Below, in pieces: positions 1 through 8,809 of a stretch of 64,000 nucleotides of DNA (positions are counted from its first letter, which is position 1; each line of letters opens with the position of its first letter). This stretch comes from Pseudomonadota bacterium. GTDB lineage: Bacteria; Pseudomonadota; Gammaproteobacteria; Pseudomonadales; Moraxellaceae. The stretch lies in NCBI GenBank assembly GCA_023393635.1, contig JAEWKT010000032.1:62001-126000 (forward strand). Reading direction: 5' to 3'. The position numbers and the translations under genes are program-made. The notes under the pieces are model-generated. The model made no database searches. It was not told the DNA's origin and was given only the letters and a program-made list of their open reading frames with translations.

Positions 1-1
1 T

Positions 2-709
2 AGTGGCATGCAGTTCTGCGTTAAAGTGGCACAAAAGCTGATGTCATTATTAAGCACGCAAACTCTCGATGGCCGTGCGTATGAAGTGGATACGCGGCTA
101 AGACCATCAGGGCAATCGGGAGTATTGGTGTCCAGCCTGACTGCATTTGAGCAATATCAGGAAAAAAGTGCATGGTTATGGGAACATCAGGCATTGGTCC
201 GTGCCCGAACTATTGCAGGTGATGCACAAGTATGCGAAGCCTTTAAACACATTAGGCATCGCGTGTTAACTCGCCCGCGTGATGAGGTCTGGGTGCAGCT
301 TGAAGTAAAAACCATGCGGCAAAAAATGAAAGATCATCTTGGCTCTACGCCAGAACAGCAAAAAGCTGGGATTTTTCATTTAAAACAGGATGCAGGAGGT
401 ATCGTTGATATTGAATTTATGGCACAGTATGCAGTGCTTGCTTGGAGCGGTTTGAGACCAGATCTCGCCCGTTTCTCCGATAATGTACGCATTCTTGACG
501 ACACTGTAACAGCAGGCTGCTTATCCCGTGGCGATGCTGATGCCTTGACTCAGGCGTATTTATGCGAACGTACCGAAAGCCATCGGTTAGCCCTTGCTCA
601 ACAATCCATGCAAGTGAATGCCGCCGACTGGTTTGAGACCCGCAAGGTCGTTTGCACCCTATGGCAACGTTTGATTGATCCAGCCGCAACGTTGGGCTTG
701 GACGAGTAG
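2..709 (+). CDS. glnE: Glutamine synthetase adenylyltransferase GlnE, C-terminal part (5' end outside window)
   Basis: The reading frame is open from base 2, so the gene begins upstream of the window and only the last ~235 residues are seen (E. coli GlnE is 946 residues). The visible part matches the C-terminal adenylyltransferase domain: YEVDTRLRPSGQSGVLV near its start, then WLWEHQALVRAR and a helical tail with DIEFMAQY. In the family this bifunctional enzyme adds AMP to, or removes it from, a conserved tyrosine of glutamine synthetase in response to PII, so it acts in cytoplasmic nitrogen control. It lies 57 bp before ilvE on the same strand, and glnE-ilvE adjacency is usual in Acinetobacter. 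The internal ATG at 8 is not a true start. Confidence 0.93.
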   Translation, partial: SGMQFCVKVAQKLMSLLSTQTLDGRAYEVDTRLRPSGQSGVLVSSLTAFEQYQEKSAWLWEHQALVRARTIAGDAQVCEAFKHIRHRVLTRPRDEVWVQLEVKTMRQKMKDHLGSTPEQQKAGIFHLKQDAGGIVDIEFMAQYAVLAWSGLRPDLARFSDNVRILDDTVTAGCLSRGDADALTQAYLCERTESHRLALAQQSMQVNAADWFETRKVVCTLWQRLIDPAATLGLDE

Positions 710-766
710 GCTTTTGTACGACGAAGCTTTTTAACATATTTTGTAAGATATTGGAGTAACAACGCC

Positions 767-1693
767 GTGAGTATGGCTGATCGTGATGGGCTAATTTGGC
801 AAGATGGTAAACTGGTTGACTGGCGCGATGCCAAGGTACATGTACTAACCCACACCCTACATTATGGTATGGGTGTCTTTGAAGGCGTGCGTGCCTATGA
901 AACTGATCAGGGCACAGTGATTTTTAAACTACGTGAACATACCCAGCGTTTGCTGAATTCGGCACGTATTTTTCAGATGAAAGTACCTTATGACTTGGCA
1001 GCACTGGAAGAAGCGCAAAAGGCGGTAGTGCGTGAAAATAACTTGAAATCCTGCTATTTGCGTCCTATTGCGTGGATCGGCTCTGAAAAACTGGGTATTG
1101 CTGCTAAAACCAATACGGTGCATGTGGCAATTGCTGCGTGGCCATGGGGTGCTTATTTGGGTGCTGAAGGTATGGAAAAAGGGATTCGGGTAAAAACCTC
1201 TTCCTTTACCCATCATCAGCCGAACATTACCATGTGTAAAGCTAAGGCAGTGGGCAACTATCCTGTGTCTATTTTGGCCAATCAGGAAGTCACTGCGGCG
1301 GGCTATGATGAAGCCATTTTGCTTGATCCGCATGGTTTTGTTTGTCAGGGTGCTGGCGAAAATATTTTCCTGGTTAAAGATGGTGTGTTGCATACGCCAG
1401 ATTTAGGCTGTGGTGCCCTGGATGGTATTACCCGTCAAACTATTTTCCAAATTGCTGCTGATTTAGGTATTAAAATAGTTGAGCGTCGTATTACCCGTGA
1501 CGAATTTTATATTGCTGACGAAGCATTCCTTACAGGAACAGCCGCAGAAGTCACCCCAATCCGTGAATATGATGACCGTCCAATTGGTATTGGTAGCCGT
1601 GGACCGATTACTGAGCAATTGCAGCGCATCTTTTTTGAAGCGGTAACAGGCAAGCGTGAAGAATATCGTCATTGGTTAACCCCTGTTGCATAA
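767..1693 (+). CDS. ilvE: Branched-chain amino acid aminotransferase IlvE
   Basis: PLP enzyme of fold type IV, 308 residues (E. coli IlvE 309). It transfers the amino group between glutamate and the 2-oxo acids of leucine, isoleucine and valine in the cytoplasm. Visible motifs are FEGVRAY (38-44), the YLRP segment near 97-100, the PLP-binding lysine K160 in KAVGNY, and GAGENIF. The start is a GTG at 767, chosen because TTGGAG lies about 10 bases upstream and the next in-frame ATG is only two codons later. A hairpin terminator follows at 1703-1745. In Acinetobacter this gene marks the left border of the LOS outer-core locus, which fits the sugar genes that follow. Confidence 0.96.
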   Translation: MSMADRDGLIWQDGKLVDWRDAKVHVLTHTLHYGMGVFEGVRAYETDQGTVIFKLREHTQRLLNSARIFQMKVPYDLAALEEAQKAVVRENNLKSCYLRPIAWIGSEKLGIAAKTNTVHVAIAAWPWGAYLGAEGMEKGIRVKTSSFTHHQPNITMCKAKAVGNYPVSILANQEVTAAGYDEAILLDPHGFVCQGAGENIFLVKDGVLHTPDLGCGALDGITRQTIFQIAADLGIKIVERRITRDEFYIADEAFLTGTAAEVTPIREYDDRPIGIGSRGPITEQLQRIFFEAVTGKREEYRHWLTPVA

Positions 1694-1702
1694 ACGATAT
1701 TT

Positions 1703-1745
1703 AACCCAGCCTGTCTGACTTTTATGCAGAGAGGTTGGGTTTTTT
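1703..1745 (+). terminator. Rho-independent terminator after ilvE
   Basis: The arms AACCCAGCCT (1703-1712) and AGGTTGGGTT (1732-1741) pair with a single G-T wobble and run into a T tract. This separates ilvE from the glycan genes downstream. Confidence 0.8.
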
Positions 1746-1814
1746 AGTGTTGGGCTTGGGGCATTGCTATGGATTTTTTGCTATTGGTTTTGGCTGTCAA
1801 GTTAGGATAGCAGC

Positions 1815-2735
1815 ATGAAAATCTGGTATATCAGTGATGGCAAAGCAGGACATCGGGCACAAATGCTGGGTCTGGTTGCCGCGTTGAAGCGACAAAATAT
1901 TCCTGTTGAATGCTTAGAGATACCAGCACCACAAATTTCTATTTTAGGCTTGCTGACATATTGGCTAAGTTTTGGCTACGTTGGCCAACTGCCTAAATTA
2001 GTTAAAGATGCTGCTTTGCCCGACTTCATTGTGGGTATTGGGCATCAGACCCATTGGAAAGTACTGGGGCTTAAAAAACTTTATCCCCTCGCCAAAACAT
2101 TGGTATTAATGAAGCCAAGTCTTAGTTTAAACTGGTTTGATTATCTGATTATTCCAAAACATGATACACCGCCTAAATTACCGCATATTTTTATTAGTGA
2201 AGGAGTACTAAATCCACTAATTAATGAACAGCGACATCAGGTCGGTCGTAGCTTAATTTTAATCGGTGGGCCATCTAAGCGGCATGGCTGGTCTGAAGAC
2301 TTAATTGTTAAACAGTTGCAGCAAATTTTAGCGCAAAGAAAAAACCAACAATTTATATTAACTACCTCGCGTCGTACGCCGATTGAGTTTTTGCAGCATT
2401 CTTTTTTTAAGCAATCTCCAAAACATCTTATGGTATGCCCTGTGGAACAAACGCCTCAGGGCTGGCTATTTGAACAGCTTCAACTGGCAAGTGATGTGTG
2501 GCTTACCGAAGATAGTGTTTCTATGTTATATGAAGCATTAGCTGCGGGTTGTAACACCCACTTGATCAGCATGCCGCGCCTCAAGCAGGATAGGATTACT
2601 GATGCAGTAGATGATTTGCTAGAGCAAGGCTGGGTGAGTGATTTAAGTCAAAAAGACATTGATTCTGGCCAGCAAATCGCTTTGAATGAGGCTGGCCGTG
2701 CAGCGCATTGGCTTATTCATCAATTACAGGATTAA
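1815..2735 (+). CDS. ELM1 family (DUF1022) putative glycosyltransferase
   Basis: 306 residues resembling the family named after mitochondrial fission protein ELM1, whose bacterial members are predicted GT-B glycosyltransferases. The N-terminus WYISDGKAGHRAQ is the family signature (Asp-Gly-x-x-Gly-His). Further motifs are VGIGHQTH, LIGGPSKRHGW, TTSRRTP and TEDSVSMLYEALAAG, the last being a nucleotide-sugar site like that of MurG-type GT-B enzymes. No signal peptide or membrane segment is evident, so it should work on the cytoplasmic side on a lipid-linked core. It opens a five-gene forward run and has a paralogue at 4649-5680. Its sugar specificity cannot be read from sequence. TAGGAT lies a few bases before the ATG. 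Confidence 0.75.
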   Translation: MKIWYISDGKAGHRAQMLGLVAALKRQNIPVECLEIPAPQISILGLLTYWLSFGYVGQLPKLVKDAALPDFIVGIGHQTHWKVLGLKKLYPLAKTLVLMKPSLSLNWFDYLIIPKHDTPPKLPHIFISEGVLNPLINEQRHQVGRSLILIGGPSKRHGWSEDLIVKQLQQILAQRKNQQFILTTSRRTPIEFLQHSFFKQSPKHLMVCPVEQTPQGWLFEQLQLASDVWLTEDSVSMLYEALAAGCNTHLISMPRLKQDRITDAVDDLLEQGWVSDLSQKDIDSGQQIALNEAGRAAHWLIHQLQD

Positions 2736-2744
2736 CCCATCTAC

Positions 2745-3566
2745 ATGACAAATTGGATAATATTTTTCATTGTTGTTGCAGGCTTTGGCTGGTTTAGCCA
2801 TCGTTATGCATGGTGGAAGCCGCCCCTGAACTGGAACCGTCCGCGGATTTTAATGTATCACATGGTACGTGAGCATATTCAAGGGGCTAAGTTTAACAAG
2901 TTGCGTGTCACTCCTGGGCAGTTTGAACAGCAAGTGAAATGGTTATCTGAGCAGGGTTTTCAGTTTGTGACCATACAAGCGCTTTATGTTAATTGGGGAA
3001 AACATCCTGATAAAACGATTGCTATTACTTTTGATGACGGTTATGCCGACAATTTGTTAAATGCTTTGCCTATTTTAAAAAAATACAATGCTTGTGCCAC
3101 GATATACGTGGTGGTAGACCGCCATGATCGTGATTGGTCCAGTTATAAAAAAGCTCATCATAATACTGGTGAACTGGCGCGTGAGTCAAAATTGAGTGAT
3201 GAACAAGTTAAGTTTTTGGCGCAAAGCGGTTTGATAGAAATCGGCTCACATACCATGACTCATGCCAATCTGGATGCAATTGATGATGAGCAGCGCTCTA
3301 AAGAAATGGTCAAGTCACGTAGTATTTTGCAGCAACAAACTGGTCAGGCCATTAATAGTTTTGCCTATCCGTTTGGTATTTATAGTAACGCTGATATTGA
3401 GGCAGCACGTTTGGCAGGTTATAACACTGCAGTAACCACTATTGAAGGTATTGATGAAATTTTGCCTAAGCCAGATTTTTTGCAGTTAAAGCGTATTAAG
3501 GTAAGTGGTAAAGATAATCTGTTGGCGTTTAAATGTCGCATACGCACTGGTCAGAGAGGCCTATAA
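2745..3566 (+). CDS. Membrane-anchored polysaccharide deacetylase (NodB domain)
   Basis: 273 residues of carbohydrate esterase family 4. A single hydrophobic segment at residues 4-18 with no clear cleavage site should anchor it to the inner membrane, with the domain probably in the periplasm. The NodB motifs are TFDDGY (95-100, metal-binding Asp pair), SHTMTH (168-173, metal-binding His pair) and AYPFG (207-211). Family members remove acetyl groups from N-acetylhexosamines. Polysaccharide deacetylases are regular members of Acinetobacter outer-core loci, so an LOS amino sugar is the likely substrate (inference). It lies 9 bp after the previous gene, and its TAA is followed directly by the next gene's GTG. 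Confidence 0.88.
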   Translation: MTNWIIFFIVVAGFGWFSHRYAWWKPPLNWNRPRILMYHMVREHIQGAKFNKLRVTPGQFEQQVKWLSEQGFQFVTIQALYVNWGKHPDKTIAITFDDGYADNLLNALPILKKYNACATIYVVVDRHDRDWSSYKKAHHNTGELARESKLSDEQVKFLAQSGLIEIGSHTMTHANLDAIDDEQRSKEMVKSRSILQQQTGQAINSFAYPFGIYSNADIEAARLAGYNTAVTTIEGIDEILPKPDFLQLKRIKVSGKDNLLAFKCRIRTGQRGL

Positions 3567-4652
3567 GTGACAGAAATAATTGATAAAGCTAGTAATAAAA
3601 TTACTATAGTTATGGCTGGTGATGAAGAAGGTGGCTTAGAAAAACATGTGATTGAGCTGAGCAATGGTTTAGCACACCGTGGGTATCAAGTCAGTGTTAT
3701 TGCACATGCTAAATATCAAAATCGTTTAAATATCGCTATTAATTTTTTTGCCGTTGATTTGAGCAAGAGTAGGCGTAATCCAATTATTTTATGGCAGCTA
3801 TTTCAGGCAATTAAAAAAAGCCAGCCCGATGTATTGCACGTTCAGGCCAATAAAGCAGTTGTTATGGTCGCCCCATTACTTAACTGGCTAGATGTGCCTT
3901 GTGTTGCAACATTGCATAATAAAAAGAATAAACTGCAAGATTTTATGCGGTTTGATCGAGTTATTGCGGTGAGCCAGCAAGTAGCAGCGCAATTTAAGCA
4001 GCAAGATAAAGTGCGTGTGGTGCTTAATGGTGTGTCAATGCAGGCTGCTAGTAAGGCTCTTATTGATAAAACTCCCACTAATAAAACCAGTAACGATAAA
4101 ACAAGTATTAAGGCTATTGCAATTGGTCGATTAGTATCAGCCAAAGGCTTTGATTTACTGATTAGTGCGTGGCAAAAAATTGATGCCAAACTGCAAATAA
4201 TAGGCGATGGGCCAGACTATAACGCATTACAGAGTCAAATCTATGCATTGGGTTTAGAGCATCATATTGAACTGTTAGGCCATCGGCAAGATGTTCCACA
4301 ATTACTTAGCCAGGCAGATGTATTTATCATTTCCTCTCGGAATGAAGGTGGCCCCTATACTTTGGCCGAAGCGTTATTGATGCAGACTCCAGTACTGTCT
4401 ACTGATGTCGGGATGGTAGCTGAAGTACTACCGCGTGCATTAATTTGCGAAGTGAATAATTCTGACGCTTTACATAATCTATTGAAAAAATATCTGCAAG
4501 ATTTGACTGATTTATCGGCTTTGAATGAGCCTGTTTATGAGTTTGCGAAATTACATTTAACTTTTGACGCCATGCTGGATAAAACCATTGCAGTGTATCA
4601 GGAGTTGGTTCCTGAATTAATACCTCAAACACAGGAACATCATCCAGTATGA
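3567..4652 (+). CDS. Glycosyltransferase family 4
   Basis: 361-residue GT-B retaining glycosyltransferase. The N-terminus carries the acceptor-side motif GDEEGGLEKHVIELSNGL. The C-terminal half has the donor site with GRLVSAKGFDLLI, GDGPDY and the EX7E motif in NEGGPYTLAEALL (Glu260 and Glu268). The start is GTG immediately after the upstream TAA, implying translational coupling. The stop overlaps the next ATG by four bases (ATGA). A run of Lys/Thr/Asn-rich residues (PTNKTSNDKTS) between the two lobes is a low-complexity linker. Its role is addition of a sugar to the LOS core; donor and acceptor are unknown. Confidence 0.88.
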   Translation: MTEIIDKASNKITIVMAGDEEGGLEKHVIELSNGLAHRGYQVSVIAHAKYQNRLNIAINFFAVDLSKSRRNPIILWQLFQAIKKSQPDVLHVQANKAVVMVAPLLNWLDVPCVATLHNKKNKLQDFMRFDRVIAVSQQVAAQFKQQDKVRVVLNGVSMQAASKALIDKTPTNKTSNDKTSIKAIAIGRLVSAKGFDLLISAWQKIDAKLQIIGDGPDYNALQSQIYALGLEHHIELLGHRQDVPQLLSQADVFIISSRNEGGPYTLAEALLMQTPVLSTDVGMVAEVLPRALICEVNNSDALHNLLKKYLQDLTDLSALNEPVYEFAKLHLTFDAMLDKTIAVYQELVPELIPQTQEHHPV

Positions 4653-5680
4653 GCAACCCAATAAAGCCTAAACCTATAAAAACTGTTTGGGTGATAAGTG
4701 ATGGTATTGCAGGTCACTTTAATCAATCTAAAGGTATTTTATTGGCTTTAGAGCAGATCTATAACTTAAAGGTGGAGTGGCTAGATTTACATTTAAAACG
4801 CGGTTTATACCGACGCATTTTAAGCGTACTACTTAATCATATACAACCACCTATTCATTGGTTGCCCTATTTTTATCATGGTGAATTTCCAGTAGGTAGG
4901 CCAGATATAGTGGTTGGTGCAGGTGGTAAAAGTAGTTTTGCTGTTGCATGGCTGGGGAAAGTATTTAAGGCGCAAACTATTTTTGCAGGTTCTTTACGTC
5001 AACTTAATTCTAAATTATTCAATGCGGTGCTAGTTTTAGAGCCTATAGAGCAGCCTCCCTTTATCAGCTTGCAAACCTCACCGATGTCTATTAATCAACT
5101 CATATTAAAGCAGGCTGCTGATGCCTGGTTAGTAGCGCATGGTAAACCTGTAAAAACTTTGTGGGCAATGCTGATTGGTGGTGATGGCGCTGGTGCAACA
5201 TATAGTCAAGCGGATTGGCAAAATTTGGCTGGGCAAATGAATAGCCTTGCCGAAAAAAATGATATTCAATGGTTAGTTAGCACCTCAAGACGCACAGGTA
5301 AGCTGGCAGAGCAAGTTCTACAGCAGCATTTAAAGTCTGAAGTTATTGCGCAAGCGGTGTGGTGGAGTGTTAAACCTCAAACAGTGACGCAGGCCTATTT
5401 AGGTTTAAGTGAGGTTGCATTTTGCACGATTGATTCGATGTCCATGTTAATGGAGTCAATTAGTGCCATGCGTCCAGTGGTGGCTGTGAAGCCAGAACAC
5501 TTTGAGCCTGAACATAACTTTCAAGCTGCTATTAGCCGTTTAGAGCAGCAACAATTATTATTAAAAATCCAAATCATCGAATTAACTCAGAAAAGTTATA
5601 ACATTTTTATGCTAAAGCCTTTAAAATTAGAACCAAGTATTATTTTGGCGCAGCATTTGGCGGCTAGGTTGGAATTTTGA
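4649..5680 (+). CDS. ELM1 family (DUF1022) putative glycosyltransferase, second copy
   Basis: 343 residues sharing with the protein at 1815-2735 the signatures SDGIAGHFNQ, a Gly-rich VVGAGGKSSF, LIGGDGAG, STSRRTG and TIDSMSMLMES. The relation is distant, so this is an old duplication or two separately acquired members, not a recent copy. A GT-B glycosyltransferase fold is predicted and there is no signal peptide. The ATG overlaps the previous stop (ATGA), and its own TGA overlaps the next TTG start (TTGA), so the three genes are translationally coupled. Substrates are unknown; LOS core assembly is inferred from position. Confidence 0.74.
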   Translation: MSNPIKPKPIKTVWVISDGIAGHFNQSKGILLALEQIYNLKVEWLDLHLKRGLYRRILSVLLNHIQPPIHWLPYFYHGEFPVGRPDIVVGAGGKSSFAVAWLGKVFKAQTIFAGSLRQLNSKLFNAVLVLEPIEQPPFISLQTSPMSINQLILKQAADAWLVAHGKPVKTLWAMLIGGDGAGATYSQADWQNLAGQMNSLAEKNDIQWLVSTSRRTGKLAEQVLQQHLKSEVIAQAVWWSVKPQTVTQAYLGLSEVAFCTIDSMSMLMESISAMRPVVAVKPEHFEPEHNFQAAISRLEQQQLLLKIQIIELTQKSYNIFMLKPLKLEPSIILAQHLAARLEF

Positions 5681-6741
5681 AAAAATTAAAAATTATTAAT
5701 ACGGTTTATGGCGATGCAACAGGCGGTCGCTGGCAAGCCATGCTCAATATGGCAGATACGCTGGAGCAATATGGTCATGAGATTATTTTGGTTCGTGGTG
5801 AAGAAAACGCTCACTTAAGTAGTGGTGAGCGCCCTATCACTGTGCTTGAAAATCGTGGTTTTTATAGTATTAATGCCGCGTTACGGGTCAGGAAGTGGCT
5901 AAAGCAGCAGCAGCCTGATTTAATTATTGCGCATAGTGGTCGTGCAGTGTGGTTATTTAAAAACGCAACTGTTGGTATAAATATACCCGTGATTGCAGTT
6001 AATCATAGCCATAATGTAAAACGAACTGTGCGTGCAGATGCCTTTATTCATATTACGCCGCATGTACAACACTTAGTACAGATACTACAAAATGAGACTT
6101 CGAAAAGAACTAAGCCGCAAAAAGTAATTTCAAATTTAATTCACTTGCCTGATGAGCCTGCACAACCAGCCTTAATTGGTACACCGCCTACGGTATTGAT
6201 GCTCACTCGTATGATAGAAACCAAAGGCGTGCAGGTGCTAATCAAAGCCATACATCTATTGTCTCAAAAAAATATTTTCGTGCGTGCCATTATAGCGGGT
6301 GAGGGAGAGCTTAAGGCTCAATATGAAAAGATGGTGCAGGACTATCAATTGACTGATCGGATTGAGTTTCCAGGTTGGGTAAATTTGGCACAAAAAGTAA
6401 ATTTATATCATCAAGCTGACTTTGTAGCAGTTCCTTCATTAGTAGACATCCAGCCTTTAGGTATTTTGGATGCTTTTGGGTGGGGGAAAGTGGTATTAAG
6501 CAGCGATGCGATTGGGCCAAGACAAGTTTGTCAGCACCAGAAAAATGCATGGGTGAGTAAAGTAGGTGATGGGCAGGATTTAGCTAATGGAATTGAGTAT
6601 TTAATTAACCATCCTGAAGAAGCCTTGCAGATAGCGCGACAAGCCAAAAAAGAAGCTGTGGAACAGTACTGTTTTGCGCAAATTGCTAAGGAGCATGATG
6701 CATTTGTACGACATGTGCATGCACATTCTCAAGATAACTAA
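5677..6741 (+). CDS. Glycosyltransferase family 4 (variant EX7E site)
   Basis: 354 residues with the GT4 layout: N-terminal YGDATGGRWQAMLNM, middle RMIETKGVQVLIKAI, then GEGELKAQY and a donor site at 252-270. The usual EX7E glutamates are both replaced by aspartate (D257 and D265 in VDIQPLGILDAFG), a conservative change that may still support catalysis. The start is TTG at 5677, overlapping the upstream TGA; the first in-frame ATG is codon 22, inside the conserved motif, so TTG is preferred. It is the last gene of the forward run that began at 1815. Donor and acceptor are unknown. Confidence 0.83.
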   Translation: MKKLKIINTVYGDATGGRWQAMLNMADTLEQYGHEIILVRGEENAHLSSGERPITVLENRGFYSINAALRVRKWLKQQQPDLIIAHSGRAVWLFKNATVGINIPVIAVNHSHNVKRTVRADAFIHITPHVQHLVQILQNETSKRTKPQKVISNLIHLPDEPAQPALIGTPPTVLMLTRMIETKGVQVLIKAIHLLSQKNIFVRAIIAGEGELKAQYEKMVQDYQLTDRIEFPGWVNLAQKVNLYHQADFVAVPSLVDIQPLGILDAFGWGKVVLSSDAIGPRQVCQHQKNAWVSKVGDGQDLANGIEYLINHPEEALQIARQAKKEAVEQYCFAQIAKEHDAFVRHVHAHSQDN

Positions 6742-6767
6742 AACTTCAGTTTATAACTGCTTGCAAA

Positions 6768-6893
6768 TCAGGAAATCGGCCTAGCCATGGTCATGGTTTC
6801 ATAAAGCTGCATCAGATCATCACTACTGACTTGATAGTTACTATGAATACTCTCCAGATTATTAGCTTGGGCAATTATAAATCTTAAATCGCA
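6768..6893 (-). pseudogene. Possible coding remnant beyond the truncated GT61-like gene
   Basis: On the minus strand, in a different frame from the GT61-like gene, about 41 codons are open up to a TGA at 6768-6770. They read RFIIAQANNLESIHSNYQ and then a helical, acidic tail ending MARPIS. There is no start codon or ribosome site of its own. It looks like the tail of a real protein, but I cannot match it to GT61 or any other family. It is either the frameshifted end of the upstream gene after an internal deletion, or the end of another lost LOS gene. Confidence 0.35.
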
Positions 6894-7494
6894 TTATTTT
6901 GGAAAATGAAGGGATTTTTTTAACGGATTCATCCAGAATAAGTGTCTTGATGTGATGGATATCTAATAAATCCTGTTTAATTTGTAGAAGCTTAGGGGCT
7001 ATTTCAATGAGCCAGTGGTAATAATTAAAGACTCCATTACCTCCTAAATAAAGTGCCTTGGGAAATATCTTTTTATTTTTTTGATTGGATGTACGCTTGT
7101 AAAGGGCCTTATGAGTGTTATGGGCTTTGATATAACCTGTTGAGTAATTACAGTATTGAAGCTCGGCATCCAATACACGCTCCATAATGATCAGGTTATT
7201 CTCTGCCACAAAATGACTGGAGTGTGTATGTAAAATAACGTTAGGTAGGCGATATAAATGAAGATCAGGCGTACTGACACTAACTGATGGCGTTAGCTGG
7301 TTTAGAGTTTTTGGTGAATAGGAGAAGACAGATTTGGCATGCTGAACACAGTGAACCTGATTTGTTTTTAGGGTATCCAGCCAGATAATTTCACGAATTT
7401 CCAGCTTTTTTAACCATTTTAAAATAAGCCGTTGCAAAAAATTGATCTTGAAATTTTTTCTTATGATATAGCGAATGAAAAAACGACTGTTCAT
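6862..7494 (-). pseudogene. Truncated GT61-like (DUF563) glycosyltransferase
   Basis: The 210-codon reading frame has the central GT61 signature GGNGVFNYYHWLIEIAPKL followed by TLILDES, the point where the nucleotide-sugar domain should begin. GT61 proteins usually run 350-400 residues, and roughly the second half is absent. The frame ends in an unrelated tail (IYNCPS) and a stop. The N-terminus is rich in Lys/Arg/Ile/Phe with no signal peptide. It is transcribed against the forward LOS genes on both sides and is more AT-rich than they are, typical of a decaying gene in a variable locus. A functional short protein is possible but unlikely. Confidence 0.65.
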
Positions 7495-7660
7495 GTCAAT
7501 TAAATTGTCTGCTTAAAAGAGTAAGTGTAAAATCACAGAACTATATTAAACAGATTTGGCATGTAATTAAACGGCTTGGCTAGCTAATTCAACCAATTTT
7601 CTGGCAGGAATTTTAAAAACATACAATAAAAATGATAACACGAAGAAATTTTAAAAATTT

Positions 7661-7680
7661 TCATGCTGATTTCAGCATGA
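7661..7680. promoter_or_regulatory. 9-bp perfect inverted repeat upstream of rmlB
   Basis: TCATGCTGA and TCAGCATGA are separated by TT, 71 bp before the rmlB start and just upstream of a TATAAT at 7712-7717. There is no T tract after it, so an operator is more likely than a terminator. The regulator is unknown. Confidence 0.4.
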
Positions 7681-7750
7681 TTCGGACTATTTTTGCTGCC
7701 TGATAACACGATATAATGAGATTTTATTTATTCCTTGCGGGCAAAATTTT

Positions 7751-8809
7751 ATGCGGATCTTAATTACTGGGGGTGCTGGTTTTATTGGGTCTGCAGTAAT
7801 TCGTCATATTATACAACATACCAATGATGTAGTGTGTAATGTCGATAAGCTAACCTACGCAGGTAATCTGGATTCTCTGGTAGAAGTAGAGCACAGCAAT
7901 CGTTACTCCTTTGAAAAAGTAGATATCTGTGATGCTGAAGCGTTAAGGCAGGTTTTTGAAAAATTTCAACCTGAGGCAGTGATGCATCTGGCGGCAGAGT
8001 CGCATGTAGACCGCTCTATTGATGAACCAGCTGCATTTATTCAGACAAATATTGTAGGCACTTACACCTTGTTAGAGGCTGCGCGTCATTACTGGACGGC
8101 ATTGACCGCTGATAAAAAGGCAATTTTCCGTTTTCATCATATTTCAACTGATGAAGTTTATGGAGACTTAGAAGGTACCACGAACTTATTTACCGAAAAG
8201 ACCGCATATGCACCAAGCTCACCGTATTCAGCAAGTAAGGCTAGTTCGGATCATTTAGTACGAGCCTGGTATCGCACTTATAACCTTCCTGTAATTATTA
8301 CCAATTGTTCTAATAACTATGGGCCTTATCATTTTCCAGAAAAATTAATTCCTCTGGTTATTTTAAACGCGCTGGATAAGCAGCCCTTACCTGTTTATGG
8401 CAATGGTCAGCAGGTTCGCGACTGGTTATATGTAGAAGACCATGCGTGTGCTTTATATCAGGTTGTCACCAGAGGACTGGTTGGAGAAACATATAATATT
8501 GGCGGTCATAATGAAAAACGGAATATTGATGTGGTAAAAGCCATTTGTCAGACTCTGGATGAGCTACAACCGCAATCCGACGGTCAGCCTTATGATATGC
8601 TCATTACTTTTGTGCAGGATCGTCCAGGCCATGATTTACGCTATGCCATTGATGCTTCCAAAATTCAAAGCGAACTCGGCTGGATGCCTCAGGAATCTTT
8701 TGAGACAGGCATACGCAAAACTGTAGAGTGGTATCTGAATAATCTGGAATGGTGCCGCCGCGTGCAGGATGGTCGCTATCAACGTGAACGATTAGGGGTA
8801 ACGGCATAA
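7751..8809 (+). CDS. rmlB: dTDP-glucose 4,6-dehydratase RmlB
   Basis: 352-residue short-chain dehydrogenase/reductase fold enzyme that converts dTDP-glucose to dTDP-4-keto-6-deoxyglucose using bound NAD. It shows the NAD motif GGAGFIG (7-13), the catalytic triplet in STDEVYG (132-138, Thr-Asp-Glu), and Tyr159/Lys163 in YSASK. Length and motifs are those of a full enzyme. It opens a five-gene operon with overlapping ends; the TAA shares one base with the rmlA ATG. There is no rmlC or rmlD, so rhamnose is not the product here, and the keto sugar should pass to the ketoisomerase and aminotransferase downstream. A TATAAT at 7712-7717 is the likely -10. Confidence 0.96.
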   Translation: MRILITGGAGFIGSAVIRHIIQHTNDVVCNVDKLTYAGNLDSLVEVEHSNRYSFEKVDICDAEALRQVFEKFQPEAVMHLAAESHVDRSIDEPAAFIQTNIVGTYTLLEAARHYWTALTADKKAIFRFHHISTDEVYGDLEGTTNLFTEKTAYAPSSPYSASKASSDHLVRAWYRTYNLPVIITNCSNNYGPYHFPEKLIPLVILNALDKQPLPVYGNGQQVRDWLYVEDHACALYQVVTRGLVGETYNIGGHNEKRNIDVVKAICQTLDELQPQSDGQPYDMLITFVQDRPGHDLRYAIDASKIQSELGWMPQESFETGIRKTVEWYLNNLEWCRRVQDGRYQRERLGVTA

